The notes below the pieces were generated by a model. It was not told the origin of the DNA. It made no database searches and saw only the letters and a program-made list of their open reading frames with translations. DNA of 64,000 nucleotides from DASWJZ01 sp963846475. GTDB taxonomy: Bacteria > Pseudomonadota > Alphaproteobacteria > Rhizobiales > Afifellaceae. Each line of letters opens with the position of its first letter. The stretch's first letter is position 1. The translations under genes were made by a program, and so were the position numbers. This document shows, in pieces, positions 30,948-39,429 of this stretch. The DNA is taken from NCBI GenBank assembly GCA_963846475.1, contig CAWJVZ010000004.1, forward strand, positions 1,922,001-1,986,000, in the 5' to 3' direction.

Positions 30948-32439
30948 ATGCCGGTGACCGCACCTGAGCGCATCGAGCTGGCGCCCGGCCTGGAGATCAG
31001 CCGCATCGTCACCGGCCTGTGGCAGGTCGCCGACATGGAGCGCGACGGGCGCACGCTCGATCTCGACGCGGCCGCCGCCGACATGGCGCGCTATGCCGAA
31101 GCGGGCTTCGACACCTTCGACATGGCCGACCACTACGGCAGCGCCGAAGACATAGCCGGCCGTTTCAACCGGCTCGTTGCCGCCGGCCGGGTGAAGACGA
31201 TCGGCAGCGCCGGCCCGGGCGCCTTCACCAAATGGTGCCCTACTCCGGGCGAGATGGACGCCGCCACGGTTCGCGCCGCTGTCGAGCGCAGCCTCCGCCG
31301 CATGCAGACCCCGAAGATCGACCTCCTGCAGCTGCATTGGTGGATGTTCGAGCATCCGGCCTATCTCGACGCGATGCGCGAGCTCGCTTCGCTCCAGGCC
31401 GAAGGTCTGATCCGCCATCTCGGCGTCACGAATTTCGACACCGATCACCTGCGGGTCCTGGTCAGGCAGGGCATTTCGCATCGCCTCCAACCAGGTCTCC
31501 TTCTCGCTGCTCGACCGCCGCGCGGCGGAGGAGATGACGCGCATTCTGCCTGGCTGAACGGCATAAAGCTCCTCGCCTACGGCACGCTCGCCGGCGGCCT
31601 TCTCGGCGAGAAATGGCTCGGAAAGCCGGAGCCTGCCGCTGCCGACATCGCCGATTGGAGCATGCAGAAATACAAGCGCTTCGTCGACCGGATCGGCGGC
31701 TGGGAAGTTCTGCAGGACCTGCTTCTGGCGCTCCAGACCGTTGCCCGCAAGCACGGAGTCTCCATCGCCAACGTGGCGGCGCGGTGGGTGCTCGATCAGC
31801 CCGCGGTCGGCGCGATCATCATCGGCGCGCGGCTCGGCGAGCGCGAGCACCGCGCCGACAATCTCAGAATTTTCGCTTTCGAGTTCGACGAGGACGACCG
31901 CGCGGTGATCGACGCCGCACTGGCCAAAACCACGCGCATTCCCGGCGATTGCGGCCAGGAATATCGCCGCCCGCCTTACCTGACCGCCTCAGGCGATCTC
32001 AGCCATCACCTCCAGTCGTTCCCGAGCGTCTTCCAAGCGACGCCGCTGCCCGGCCGCCCGGAGCGGCTGCAGAATCGACAGCGGCAGCGTCTGGGAAGGC
32101 ATCGCCGGCTACAGCCGCGCCGTCCGCATTGGCAAGCGCATCCTGGTCAGCGGCACGACGGCCACGCACGGCAGCGGCGAGGTGGTCTGCCGCGGCGATC
32201 CGCACGGACAGGCGGTCTATATCCTCGACAAGATCTCGGCGAGCATCCAGGCGCTGGGCGGCGCGCTCGACGACGTCGTGCGCACCCGTATTTATCTCCG
32301 TGATGCCGGCCAGTGGGAGCCCGTCGCCCGGGTCCACGGCCGCTACTTCGCAAATACCCGGCCCACGAACACGCTGGTGGAAGCCAATCTCGTCGGTGAC
32401 TACGACGTGGAGATCGAGGCGGAGGCGCTGCTGGGCTGA
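30948..32439 (+). pseudogene. Aldo/keto reductase fused to a RidA domain, about three frame breaks
   Basis: About 497 residues when joined. Residues 1 to about 355 form an aldo/keto reductase barrel: FDTFDMADHYGSAE (catalytic Asp and Tyr), KIDLLQLHWWMFEHP, GVSIANVAARWVLDQPAVGA and the NADPH-site end. The C-terminal 120 residues are a RidA/YjgF domain: GYSRAVRIGKRILVSGTTAT, DKISASIQALGGALDDVVRT, RIYLRDAGQWEPVARVHGRY and RPTNTLVEANLVGDYDVEIE, including the conserved Arg of the imine-hydrolysing family. No stop or start separates the domains apart from one single-base shift at about 32079; two compensating shifts lie at 31474 and 31549. I read it as one fused gene. A GTG at 30942 is an alternative start. 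Confidence 0.75.
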
Positions 32440-32583
32440 GCGGCTGCGGCGGGGCTCGCACTCTGAAATTACCCGAGTTTTGCGAAGCGATTCTGCCCGA
32501 TCGAATCCGCCGCGGTCCGGCGGAGGGGAACTTGACACGAGGGCCACGGGAACTGACACGTCCGCAGGGCAGCGGGGCATTCG

Positions 32584-33345
32584 ATGATCCTTGAGGATCG
32601 GGTCGCAATCGTCACCGGCGGCGGCTCCGGCATCGGCCGCGCCGGTGCGGAGATCATGGCGCGAGAAGGCGCGATCGTGGTGATCGCCGACCGCGACGCG
32701 AACGCTGGCGAGGACTCGGCCCGCCGCATCGTGCTCGGAGGAGAGCGATCTCTGGCGGTCCAGACGGATGTCGGCGACGACGAGGCGCTCGAGCGGCTGG
32801 TTGACCGGACGATCGCAGCGTTCGGCCGGATCGACATCCTGCACAGCCATGCGGGAATTCAGGTCGAAGGACCGTTGGAGCAGGTCGAGCCCGCCGGAAT
32901 GGATGCCTCGTGGCGGATCAACGTCCGCGCCCACTTCATGCTCGCCCGCCTCGTGATGCCGACCATGCGCGCACAGGGCGGCGGCTCCATCATCGTGACG
33001 GCGTCCAATTCGGGGATCTTCTATGACCGCGAGATGATCGCCTACGCCACTTCGAAGCATGCGGCGGTCGCAATGGTGAAGCAGATCGCCATCGATTACG
33101 GAAAGCACAATATTCGCGTGAATGCGCTCTGCCCCGGCTGGGTGGACACGCCCTTCAATGACGCTTTCACGCGGCAGATGGGCGGCCGCGAGGCGCTGCT
33201 GCGCTATATTGAAGACAAGATCCCGATGGGCCGCTTCGCCAGCGCCGAGGAAATCGCCGAGGCCATCCTGTTTCTCGCGTCCGGCCGCTCCTCGTTCATG
33301 ACCGGCCATGCCCTCGTGGTCGACGGCGGCGAATGCATCGCATGA
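32584..33345 (+). CDS. SDR-family NAD(P)-dependent oxidoreductase
   Basis: 253 residues, a classical short-chain dehydrogenase. NAD-binding TGGGSGIGRAGAE at about residues 12-24; catalytic YATSK with Tyr near residue 155 preceded by the VTASNSG serine segment; PGWVDTPF and the C-terminal SSFMTGHALVVDGGE. The usual NAG motif reads HSHAG here. Substrate unknown. It may act with the aldo/keto reductase-RidA protein 145 bases upstream on a sugar or hydroxy-acid pathway. The frame is intact, unlike its two upstream neighbours. Confidence 0.88.
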   Translation: MILEDRVAIVTGGGSGIGRAGAEIMAREGAIVVIADRDANAGEDSARRIVLGGERSLAVQTDVGDDEALERLVDRTIAAFGRIDILHSHAGIQVEGPLEQVEPAGMDASWRINVRAHFMLARLVMPTMRAQGGGSIIVTASNSGIFYDREMIAYATSKHAAVAMVKQIAIDYGKHNIRVNALCPGWVDTPFNDAFTRQMGGREALLRYIEDKIPMGRFASAEEIAEAILFLASGRSSFMTGHALVVDGGECIA

Positions 33346-33358
33346 CGTTCTTCGCGCG

Positions 33359-34369
33359 ATGAATCTCGTTTCGCTGCACGATCTTCACGAATATCGACGC
33401 CGCATCCCGACGACGGACCTTTATTTCCTCAACCCGGTGCGGCATCTTCGGCGTCACGACAAGCGCGCGGCCCAGCTGCCGCGCCTAAAGGCGATTGCCC
33501 CTAACGTCTTCACCATCGGCAGGACCGCCATCGTCAGCCGCTACGGTTCGCCGCGCGATGTCCAGCGGCTGCGGGCAATCGAAGTTCGCCAGATCGTTTA
33601 TATCGCTGACGACGATTTCGAAGCGGGAGCTGCCGATCCGAACCTGCCGCCCGCCTACCGGGCCAAGCTTGCGGCGTTCGCAAGAAATGCCTGGCCGGCG
33701 CTGCATAAAGCGGCCGATGTCGTCATCGTCCCCAGTCCGGCGCTGGCCGCGATCTACGGTGCCAAGGCGCGCATCATGCATCCAGCGTGGCCCATGTCAC
33801 CGGCATCGACCGACCACTTCGCGCGGCCGCGGCGCATCGACATCGTGCATATCGGAACCGGCTCGCACCGTGCCGATCTTGCTCCGATCGCCGGCGACCT
33901 CGTCGACGTTCTCAACACCCATCCGCATGCGCGGTTGACGGTTTTCGCCGGCGCGGACGCTCCCGAGGAACTGCGGCGTCACTCACAGGTGAGATCCCGC
34001 CGGCCGATGCCGTGGTGGCGTTACAAGCACGTTCTGCCGTGGCTCCGCTTCCACCTCGCGCTGTATCCGCTGCAGGCAGGCCGGTTCAACGAAGCGCGAT
34101 CCTCCAACAAGCTATTCGAGCAGGCGATTACCGGCGCCGCTGCGTTGATGTCGCCTGTTCCGGCGCTACGCGACGCAGCCGGCCCAAAACTTGCCGATCT
34201 GTTCGTCGACCGTGAGCCGCGCCAATGGCGCGCCCGCATCGAGAGCGACTTGGCGGACCTGGGTGCCGCACGCGAGCGCGCCGAGCGGACGCGTGCGCAT
34301 ATTATTTCCATGGATGCCATTGGCCAAGCTGCGGCCCAATGGCTTGATATCCTTAATGCGGACACATAG
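33359..34369 (+). CDS. GT-B type glycosyltransferase-like protein
   Basis: 336 residues without membrane helices. The C-terminal half has the glycosyltransferase-1/4 pattern: RIDIVHIGTGSHRADLAPIA, a block with LTVFAGADAPEELRRH, then RSSNKLFEQAITGAAALMSP, where the K-x-x-E-type segment contacts the nucleotide sugar in this fold. The start at ATG 33359 gives a normal N-terminus 13 bases after the SDR stop. It opens the polysaccharide locus and precedes rmlB. Donor and acceptor are unknown. Confidence 0.68.
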   Translation: MNLVSLHDLHEYRRRIPTTDLYFLNPVRHLRRHDKRAAQLPRLKAIAPNVFTIGRTAIVSRYGSPRDVQRLRAIEVRQIVYIADDDFEAGAADPNLPPAYRAKLAAFARNAWPALHKAADVVIVPSPALAAIYGAKARIMHPAWPMSPASTDHFARPRRIDIVHIGTGSHRADLAPIAGDLVDVLNTHPHARLTVFAGADAPEELRRHSQVRSRRPMPWWRYKHVLPWLRFHLALYPLQAGRFNEARSSNKLFEQAITGAAALMSPVPALRDAAGPKLADLFVDREPRQWRARIESDLADLGAARERAERTRAHIISMDAIGQAAAQWLDILNADT

Positions 34370-34450
34370 AAGCGGCCAAGACGCGGGAAGGCTTCTTCCA
34401 TCGTGCTGATGGCCGAGCGTCGCGTCTTCATTTCTCCAAGGCAGGCATTA

Positions 34451-35530
34451 ATGCGCATTCTAGTCACGGGCGGGGCAGGCTTTATCGGCAGCGCTGTCGT
34501 GCGCCGGCTGATCGGACAGACGGAGCACGTCGTCCTAAACGTGGACAAGCTGACCTATGCCGCCTCGCAGGACTCGCTCGCTGCGGTTGCCGGCCATCCG
34601 CGCTACGGCTTTCGCAACCTCGACATCTGCGATCAGGCTGCGCTCGCCAAAGCTTTTCGGGACTTTCGCCCCGACGCAGTGATGCATCTTGCCGCCGAGA
34701 GCCACGTGGACCGCTCCATCGAAGGGCCCGAGGCTTTCGTTCACACCAACGTCGTCGGCACGACGCGTCTTCTGGAGGCGGCGCGTTGCTGGTTTTCCGA
34801 GCTTGGGGCGGATGCACGGCAAAAGTTCCGCTTCCACCACATCTCCACCGATGAGGTGTTCGGCGCTCTGGGGCCAGACGATGAGCCCTTCTCCGAGACC
34901 ACTCCCTACGATCCCCGCTCGCCCTATTCGGCAAGCAAGGCCGCCTCGGACCACCTGGTGCGCGCCTGGTGGCACACATTCGGCCTGCCGGTGATTGTCA
35001 CCAACTGCACCAACAATTACGGGCCGTACCATTTCCCCGAGAAACTTATTCCCCTCGTCATCATCAAGGCGCTGAGGGGCGAGAAGCTGCCGGTCTACGG
35101 AAAAGGCGAAAACGTCCGCGACTGGCTCTACGTCGAGGACCACGCGGAAGCGCTCGTCGCTGTGGTGGAGCGCGGAAGGCCCGGCCGTACCTACCTTATC
35201 GGCGGGGGGGCGGAGAAGAAGAACATCGAGGTGGTGAGGATGATCGCCGACCTTGTCGACGAGCAGGCGAAGCCGCTCGCCTCCGGGCGGCCTCGCCGCG
35301 AACTGATCGACTTCGTGGCCGACCGGCCGGGGCATGATTTCCGCTATGCCATGGACATTTCGGCCATCGAGCGCGATCTCGGCTGGCAGCCGTCGCGGAC
35401 CTTCGATGAGGGCCTTCGAGAGACCGTCGGCTGGTTCCTGGCGAATGAAGCCTGGTGGCGGCCACTGATCGAACGGTACAGGGGCGAGCGGCTCGGCGCC
35501 ACACCCCAGCCGCAGCGCGCGAGGGTATGA
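34451..35530 (+). CDS. rfbB: dTDP-glucose 4,6-dehydratase
   Basis: Second step of dTDP-rhamnose synthesis, making dTDP-4-keto-6-deoxyglucose with bound NAD. 359 residues: Rossmann GGAGFIGSA from residue 7, HLAAESHVDRSI, HISTDEVFG, the catalytic YSASK (Y159, K163) and NCTNNYGPYHFPEKLIPL, all typical of RmlB. The ATG at 34451 puts the Rossmann strand at the N-terminus; the frame extends upstream to 34403 without similarity. It heads a B-D-A operon with tight spacing (4 bases to rfbD). Confidence 0.96.
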   Translation: MRILVTGGAGFIGSAVVRRLIGQTEHVVLNVDKLTYAASQDSLAAVAGHPRYGFRNLDICDQAALAKAFRDFRPDAVMHLAAESHVDRSIEGPEAFVHTNVVGTTRLLEAARCWFSELGADARQKFRFHHISTDEVFGALGPDDEPFSETTPYDPRSPYSASKAASDHLVRAWWHTFGLPVIVTNCTNNYGPYHFPEKLIPLVIIKALRGEKLPVYGKGENVRDWLYVEDHAEALVAVVERGRPGRTYLIGGGAEKKNIEVVRMIADLVDEQAKPLASGRPRRELIDFVADRPGHDFRYAMDISAIERDLGWQPSRTFDEGLRETVGWFLANEAWWRPLIERYRGERLGATPQPQRARV

Positions 35531-35534
35531 TTGC

Positions 35535-36431
35535 ATGCGCGTGCTTGTCTTCGGGTCGACCGGGCAAGTCGCGCGGGAGCTTGGCCGGGCAGATTGGGAA
35601 AGCGGCACCGTAGTCTGCCGTCTCGACCGGGCCGCGGCGGATTTCGCCCGCCCCGGAAGTCTCGGACCGCTCGTTGACGCGCATGCGCCTGACGCCGTGA
35701 TCATCGCCGCCGCGTATACGGCGGTCGACCAGGCGGAGGGTGAGGAGGACCTCGCCGCCCGCGTCAACGCCGCGGCTCCCGGCGTAATCGCCGCCGCTGC
35801 GGCACGGCATGACATTCCGGTGCTCCATGTCTCCACGGACTACGTTTTCGACGGCACTAAGGACGGTCCATATACGGAGTCGGACGAGGTCCGCCCGCTG
35901 GGCGCCTACGGTCGGACCAAGCTCGCTGGCGAGGAGCGGGTGCGAGCGGCCAATCACCGTCACCTGATCCTGAGGACCTCGTGGGTCTACAGTGCGCATG
36001 GAGCGAATTTCGTTCGCACGATGCTGCGGCTGGCGGCTACTCGCGCGGAGGTCGGCGTCGTCGTCGACCAACGTGGCTGCCCGACCGCAGCTGGCGACAT
36101 TGCCGATGCGCTCGCCCGGCTCGTTCCGCAGATGCTCGATCCCGCTGCGCCGTCCGGCACCTATCACCTCGCCGGAGCCTCGGAAACGACCTGGCACGGC
36201 TTTGCCGAGGCGATTTTTGTCGAGCTCTCCGCGCGCGGGCTGCCGCGGCCTCGCAACAATCCGATTCGCACCAGCGATTATCCGACCGCGGCGCGCCGGC
36301 CCTTGAACAGCCGGCTCTCCAGCGACAGGATAGCCGCCGAATTCGGCGTGCGGCTGCCCGGTTTTGAGGCATCCCTGCCGGCGGTGTTGGACGAGCTCTT
36401 AGGCCCGGCCGAAGCGAAGGGCGCCGCATGA
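35535..36431 (+). CDS. rfbD: dTDP-4-dehydrorhamnose reductase
   Basis: Last step of dTDP-L-rhamnose synthesis. 298 residues: NAD(P)-binding VFGSTGQVARELG, INAAAYTAVDQAE-like IIAAAYTAVDQAEGEEDLAA, VSTDYVFDGTKDGPY, catalytic YGRTKLAGEE and RTSWVYSAHGANFV. Its stop overlaps the rfbA start (GCATGA). The rmlC epimerase needed between RmlB and RmlD is not in the window. Confidence 0.95.
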   Translation: MRVLVFGSTGQVARELGRADWESGTVVCRLDRAAADFARPGSLGPLVDAHAPDAVIIAAAYTAVDQAEGEEDLAARVNAAAPGVIAAAAARHDIPVLHVSTDYVFDGTKDGPYTESDEVRPLGAYGRTKLAGEERVRAANHRHLILRTSWVYSAHGANFVRTMLRLAATRAEVGVVVDQRGCPTAAGDIADALARLVPQMLDPAAPSGTYHLAGASETTWHGFAEAIFVELSARGLPRPRNNPIRTSDYPTAARRPLNSRLSSDRIAAEFGVRLPGFEASLPAVLDELLGPAEAKGAA

Positions 36432-37300
36432 AGGGCATCGTTCTGGCCGGCGGCTCCGGCACCCGCCTGCATCCGATCACGCGGGCGGTGAACAAGCAGC
36501 TGCTGCCCGTCTATGACAAGCCAATGGTCTATTATCCCATTTCGGTGCTGATGCTCGCTGGCATCGTGGAGATCCTGATCATCACCACGCCGGAGGACGT
36601 CGATCTCTACCGGAAGCTTTTCGGCGACGGTTCCCGCCTCGGCATCAAATTCGCTTATGCCGTGCAGCCGGACCCGGGCGGGCTCGCACAGGCTTTCATA
36701 ATCGGCCGCGATTTCGTCGGCAACGACGCGGTAACGCTGGTGCTCGGTGACAACATCTTTTTTGGGCACTCGCTCACCGAAATTCTGCGCCAGGCGACCG
36801 CCCGCCAGAAGGGCGCCACCGTCTTCGCCTATGAAGTGCGGGATCCGGAGCGCTACGGGGTCGTCAGCTTCGATGCGGACGGGCGCGTCGTCGGCCTGGA
36901 GGAAAAGCCCCAAGCACCTAAAAGCGACTGGGCGGTGACTGGTCTCTACGTGTACGACAACCGAGTAGTCGACGTTGCTGCCCAGCTGAAGCCGTCGCCG
37001 CGCGGCGAGCTCGAGATAACCGACGTGAACAGGGCTTATCTCGATTGGGGCGAGCTGTATGTCGAGCGGCTAGGGCGCGGCTTCGCTTGGCTCGATACCG
37101 GCACATGCGACAGCCTGATGGAGGCGGGCGAATTCGTCCGCACCATCCAGCACCGCCAGGCGCTGCCGATCGCCTGCCTGGAAGAAATCGCCTTCCGGCA
37201 GGGCTGGATCGATCACGGTCAGCTGAGAAGGCTCGCCGCCGAACTCGCCAAGACCCGTTACGGATCATACCTGACCACGCTGGCGAAGGCTGAAGCCTAG
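36428..37300 (+). CDS. rfbA: Glucose-1-phosphate thymidylyltransferase
   Basis: First step of dTDP-rhamnose synthesis, joining glucose-1-phosphate and dTTP. 290 residues: nucleotidyltransferase signature GGSGTRLHPITR at 8-19, NKQLLPVYDKPMVYYP, VLGDNIFFGH, VVGLEEKPQAPKSDWAVTG and RGFAWLDTGTCDSLMEA. Length and motifs are typical of RmlA. Third gene of the rfb operon, coupled to rfbD by a 4-base overlap. Confidence 0.96.
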   Translation: MKGIVLAGGSGTRLHPITRAVNKQLLPVYDKPMVYYPISVLMLAGIVEILIITTPEDVDLYRKLFGDGSRLGIKFAYAVQPDPGGLAQAFIIGRDFVGNDAVTLVLGDNIFFGHSLTEILRQATARQKGATVFAYEVRDPERYGVVSFDADGRVVGLEEKPQAPKSDWAVTGLYVYDNRVVDVAAQLKPSPRGELEITDVNRAYLDWGELYVERLGRGFAWLDTGTCDSLMEAGEFVRTIQHRQALPIACLEEIAFRQGWIDHGQLRRLAAELAKTRYGSYLTTLAKAEA

Positions 37301-37384
37301 CCTCGGCGCCAATGCGAAGTTCGAACTCGGGTTTCCACAGTCCGGCCGATAGACTAAACGATCTTGGACTTGATCGCGGAGTGC

Positions 37385-38071
37385 ATGAATGATCGTCGAT
37401 TGGGACCGGGGCGCCGGGGAGTGAGCGACGAGCGTCAACCGCTCCGCCGGGACTCTGACGAGCAGAAGGAGAATGCTGCTGCCATTGCGGAGATAGACGG
37501 CAAGCTGGCCAGGGTGCGCGAGCACATCGCTTTGCAAAATGCCGCGGCGAAAACCGAGAGGCGGAGGTACCTGGCCGAGATAAAAGCTCTGCGGGATGAA
37601 ATCGCCGGCCTCAAGGCCGGGCCACGCGTGCCGCTGCCAGGGCCGTTCCGGCGAGGCCTCGAAAGGTGGCGCGAAAAGCGGCGGATCCGCAACGAACTAA
37701 GAGAGTTGCGCAGAAGCGGTTTGTTCGATGCCGCTTGGTATACGGCCCGCTACCGCGATGTCGGTCGATCCGGTATGGACCCGCTCTATCACTATCTGCG
37801 GTACGGAGGCTTTGACGGCCGCGATCCAAATCCGGACTTCAATTCCGACTGGTACTCCCGGACCTATTTGACGATAGTCGGCGGGCGCGTGAATCCGCTT
37901 CTCGACTACGTCCGCACGGGTTCCAAGTCGGGTCGCAATCCGAGCCCCTTCTTCCGCACTTGCTGGTACGTCGGCTTCCAGGCCGCAGAGAAATCCGAGC
38001 TCGGCCCGCTCTCGCATTTTCAGCGGCTCGGTCGCGGCGAAGGCCGCGAACCCATTCCGCTGCGCCCCTGA
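37385..38071 (+). CDS. Hypothetical protein with a coiled coil and three WY..HYL..G..EGR-type repeats
   Basis: 228 residues. A charged helical N-terminus (about 30-80) is followed by three repeats of about 38 residues. Each starts with an aromatic W-Y (AAWYTARY, SDWYSRTY, TCWYVGFQ) and ends in PL-x-x-Y/F plus G-R-x-P-x-P (GRDPNP, GRNPSP, GREPIP). This repeat is usually found at the N-terminus of large bacterial glycosyltransferases. Here a stop separates it by 15 bases from the following GT2 gene. Start uncertain between TTG 37364, ATG 37385 and GTG 37421. Confidence 0.65.
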   Translation: MNDRRLGPGRRGVSDERQPLRRDSDEQKENAAAIAEIDGKLARVREHIALQNAAAKTERRRYLAEIKALRDEIAGLKAGPRVPLPGPFRRGLERWREKRRIRNELRELRRSGLFDAAWYTARYRDVGRSGMDPLYHYLRYGGFDGRDPNPDFNSDWYSRTYLTIVGGRVNPLLDYVRTGSKSGRNPSPFFRTCWYVGFQAAEKSELGPLSHFQRLGRGEGREPIPLRP

Positions 38072-38086
38072 ACATCGAGGCGCAAG

Positions 38087-39415
38087 GTGCTGCGCGATCT
38101 GCTTCGACAAGTCCGCCGGAGGCGGCGAGACCCCGTCTCGGGAGAAGGCGTACCGGGCGCGACGCAAGTCCGGCTTGGACGAAGCGCTGAGCCGCGTTCT
38201 GCTGCGCCGGGTGGGCGCTTCATAACCACGCTTGAGCGCATGGCAGGGCGCCGGCCGGCTATCGTCGTGCCGATCCACAACGCGCCGGCCGAGGTGAACG
38301 CCTGCATAACGGCGCTGCTAAAGCACACGCCGGGCGAATGCCGGATCATCCTGCTGGAAGACGCCAGCCTCGATCCGCTTGTTGACGAGGTGCTGGCCAA
38401 ATACCAGGATCGTCCCAGCATCGAGGTCCACCGTAACGAGTGCAATCTCGGTTTCACCCGGAGCGTCAATCGCGGGATCGAGATCGCCGGCGGCTCCGAC
38501 GTGGTGCTTTTGAACTCCGACACAGAGGTGACGCCGCGCTGGCTGGAGAATTTGCGGCTGGCGGCATATTCGGGGGCGCGTGTCGCGACGGTCACGCCGC
38601 TCTCCAACAATGCCGGTGCCTTTTCCGCTCCGGTTCCCGGCAAGGACAATCCGCTGCCGGACTGGCTCGCCTTCGAAAATTACGCGAGGCTGATCACGCA
38701 AGTGTCGGAGCGAACTTACCCCTCGGTCCCGACCGGCAGCGGATTTTGCATGTATATACGACGCGATTGCATCGACCGGATCGGCTGCTTCGACGCAGAG
38801 GCCTTTCCGCGGGGATATGGGGAAGAAAACGATTTCTGCATGCGCGCGGCACGCGACGGGTGGACGCATGTCATCGACGACGCGACGCTCATCTACCACG
38901 TGCGGTCCGCCAGCTTCGGCGATGCCCGTAACGATCTATTGCGGGCGGGGCGAGCGGTGCTCGACCGGCGCTACCCGGATTATACAGGCCTCGTCCGGCG
39001 GTTTGAAAAGAACCCGGAACTTCAACAAGTTAGGCAGAGGATCGGGGCGGCACTGGCGGTCGATCCGGCCTCGCGGCGCGCCGTGAGGCCACGGATTTTG
39101 ACAGTCGCGAGCGCCGCGCCCGACCCGCAAAGCTTGCCAGGCTGGGAGCCGCTTTCGATGGCCTATCGGCAGGGCTTCATTGAGCTTTTTGTGTGGGGCG
39201 ACGCCGGGGAAGCGCCGCGACTCGTGGACCGCGCCGCCTTGGCGCCTGGTCCGGAGGCAATAATGGCAGGGCCCAACAGCGGTGTGGCAGGCATCCTCGC
39301 AGACTGGCTCGTGTATTATGCTATTGAAAGAACTCAGGTTTCCGATGCCGACCCGCACGCTCATAGCTTGCGCGCCGTCTGCGAAAAGCTGAATATCCCG
39401 GTCGAGCCGGCCTAG
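38087..39415 (+). CDS. Family 2 glycosyltransferase
   Basis: 442 residues. The GT-A domain starts at IVVPIHNAPAEVNACITALL. The acidic metal site is VLLNSDTEVTPRWLENLRLA (D in NSDTE). GSGFCMYIRRDCIDRIGCFD and GYGEENDFCMRAARDGW form the acceptor and catalytic region. After about residue 330 a C-terminal extension has no clear domain. The start is GTG at 38087. Most relatives carry the WY-repeat segment at their own N-terminus; here it is the separate gene upstream. Probably builds a surface polysaccharide with the rhamnose made by rfbABD. Confidence 0.85.
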   Translation: MLRDLLRQVRRRRRDPVSGEGVPGATQVRLGRSAEPRSAAPGGRFITTLERMAGRRPAIVVPIHNAPAEVNACITALLKHTPGECRIILLEDASLDPLVDEVLAKYQDRPSIEVHRNECNLGFTRSVNRGIEIAGGSDVVLLNSDTEVTPRWLENLRLAAYSGARVATVTPLSNNAGAFSAPVPGKDNPLPDWLAFENYARLITQVSERTYPSVPTGSGFCMYIRRDCIDRIGCFDAEAFPRGYGEENDFCMRAARDGWTHVIDDATLIYHVRSASFGDARNDLLRAGRAVLDRRYPDYTGLVRRFEKNPELQQVRQRIGAALAVDPASRRAVRPRILTVASAAPDPQSLPGWEPLSMAYRQGFIELFVWGDAGEAPRLVDRAALAPGPEAIMAGPNSGVAGILADWLVYYAIERTQVSDADPHAHSLRAVCEKLNIPVEPA

Positions 39416-39429
39416 GCCGGGCCGTTCGC

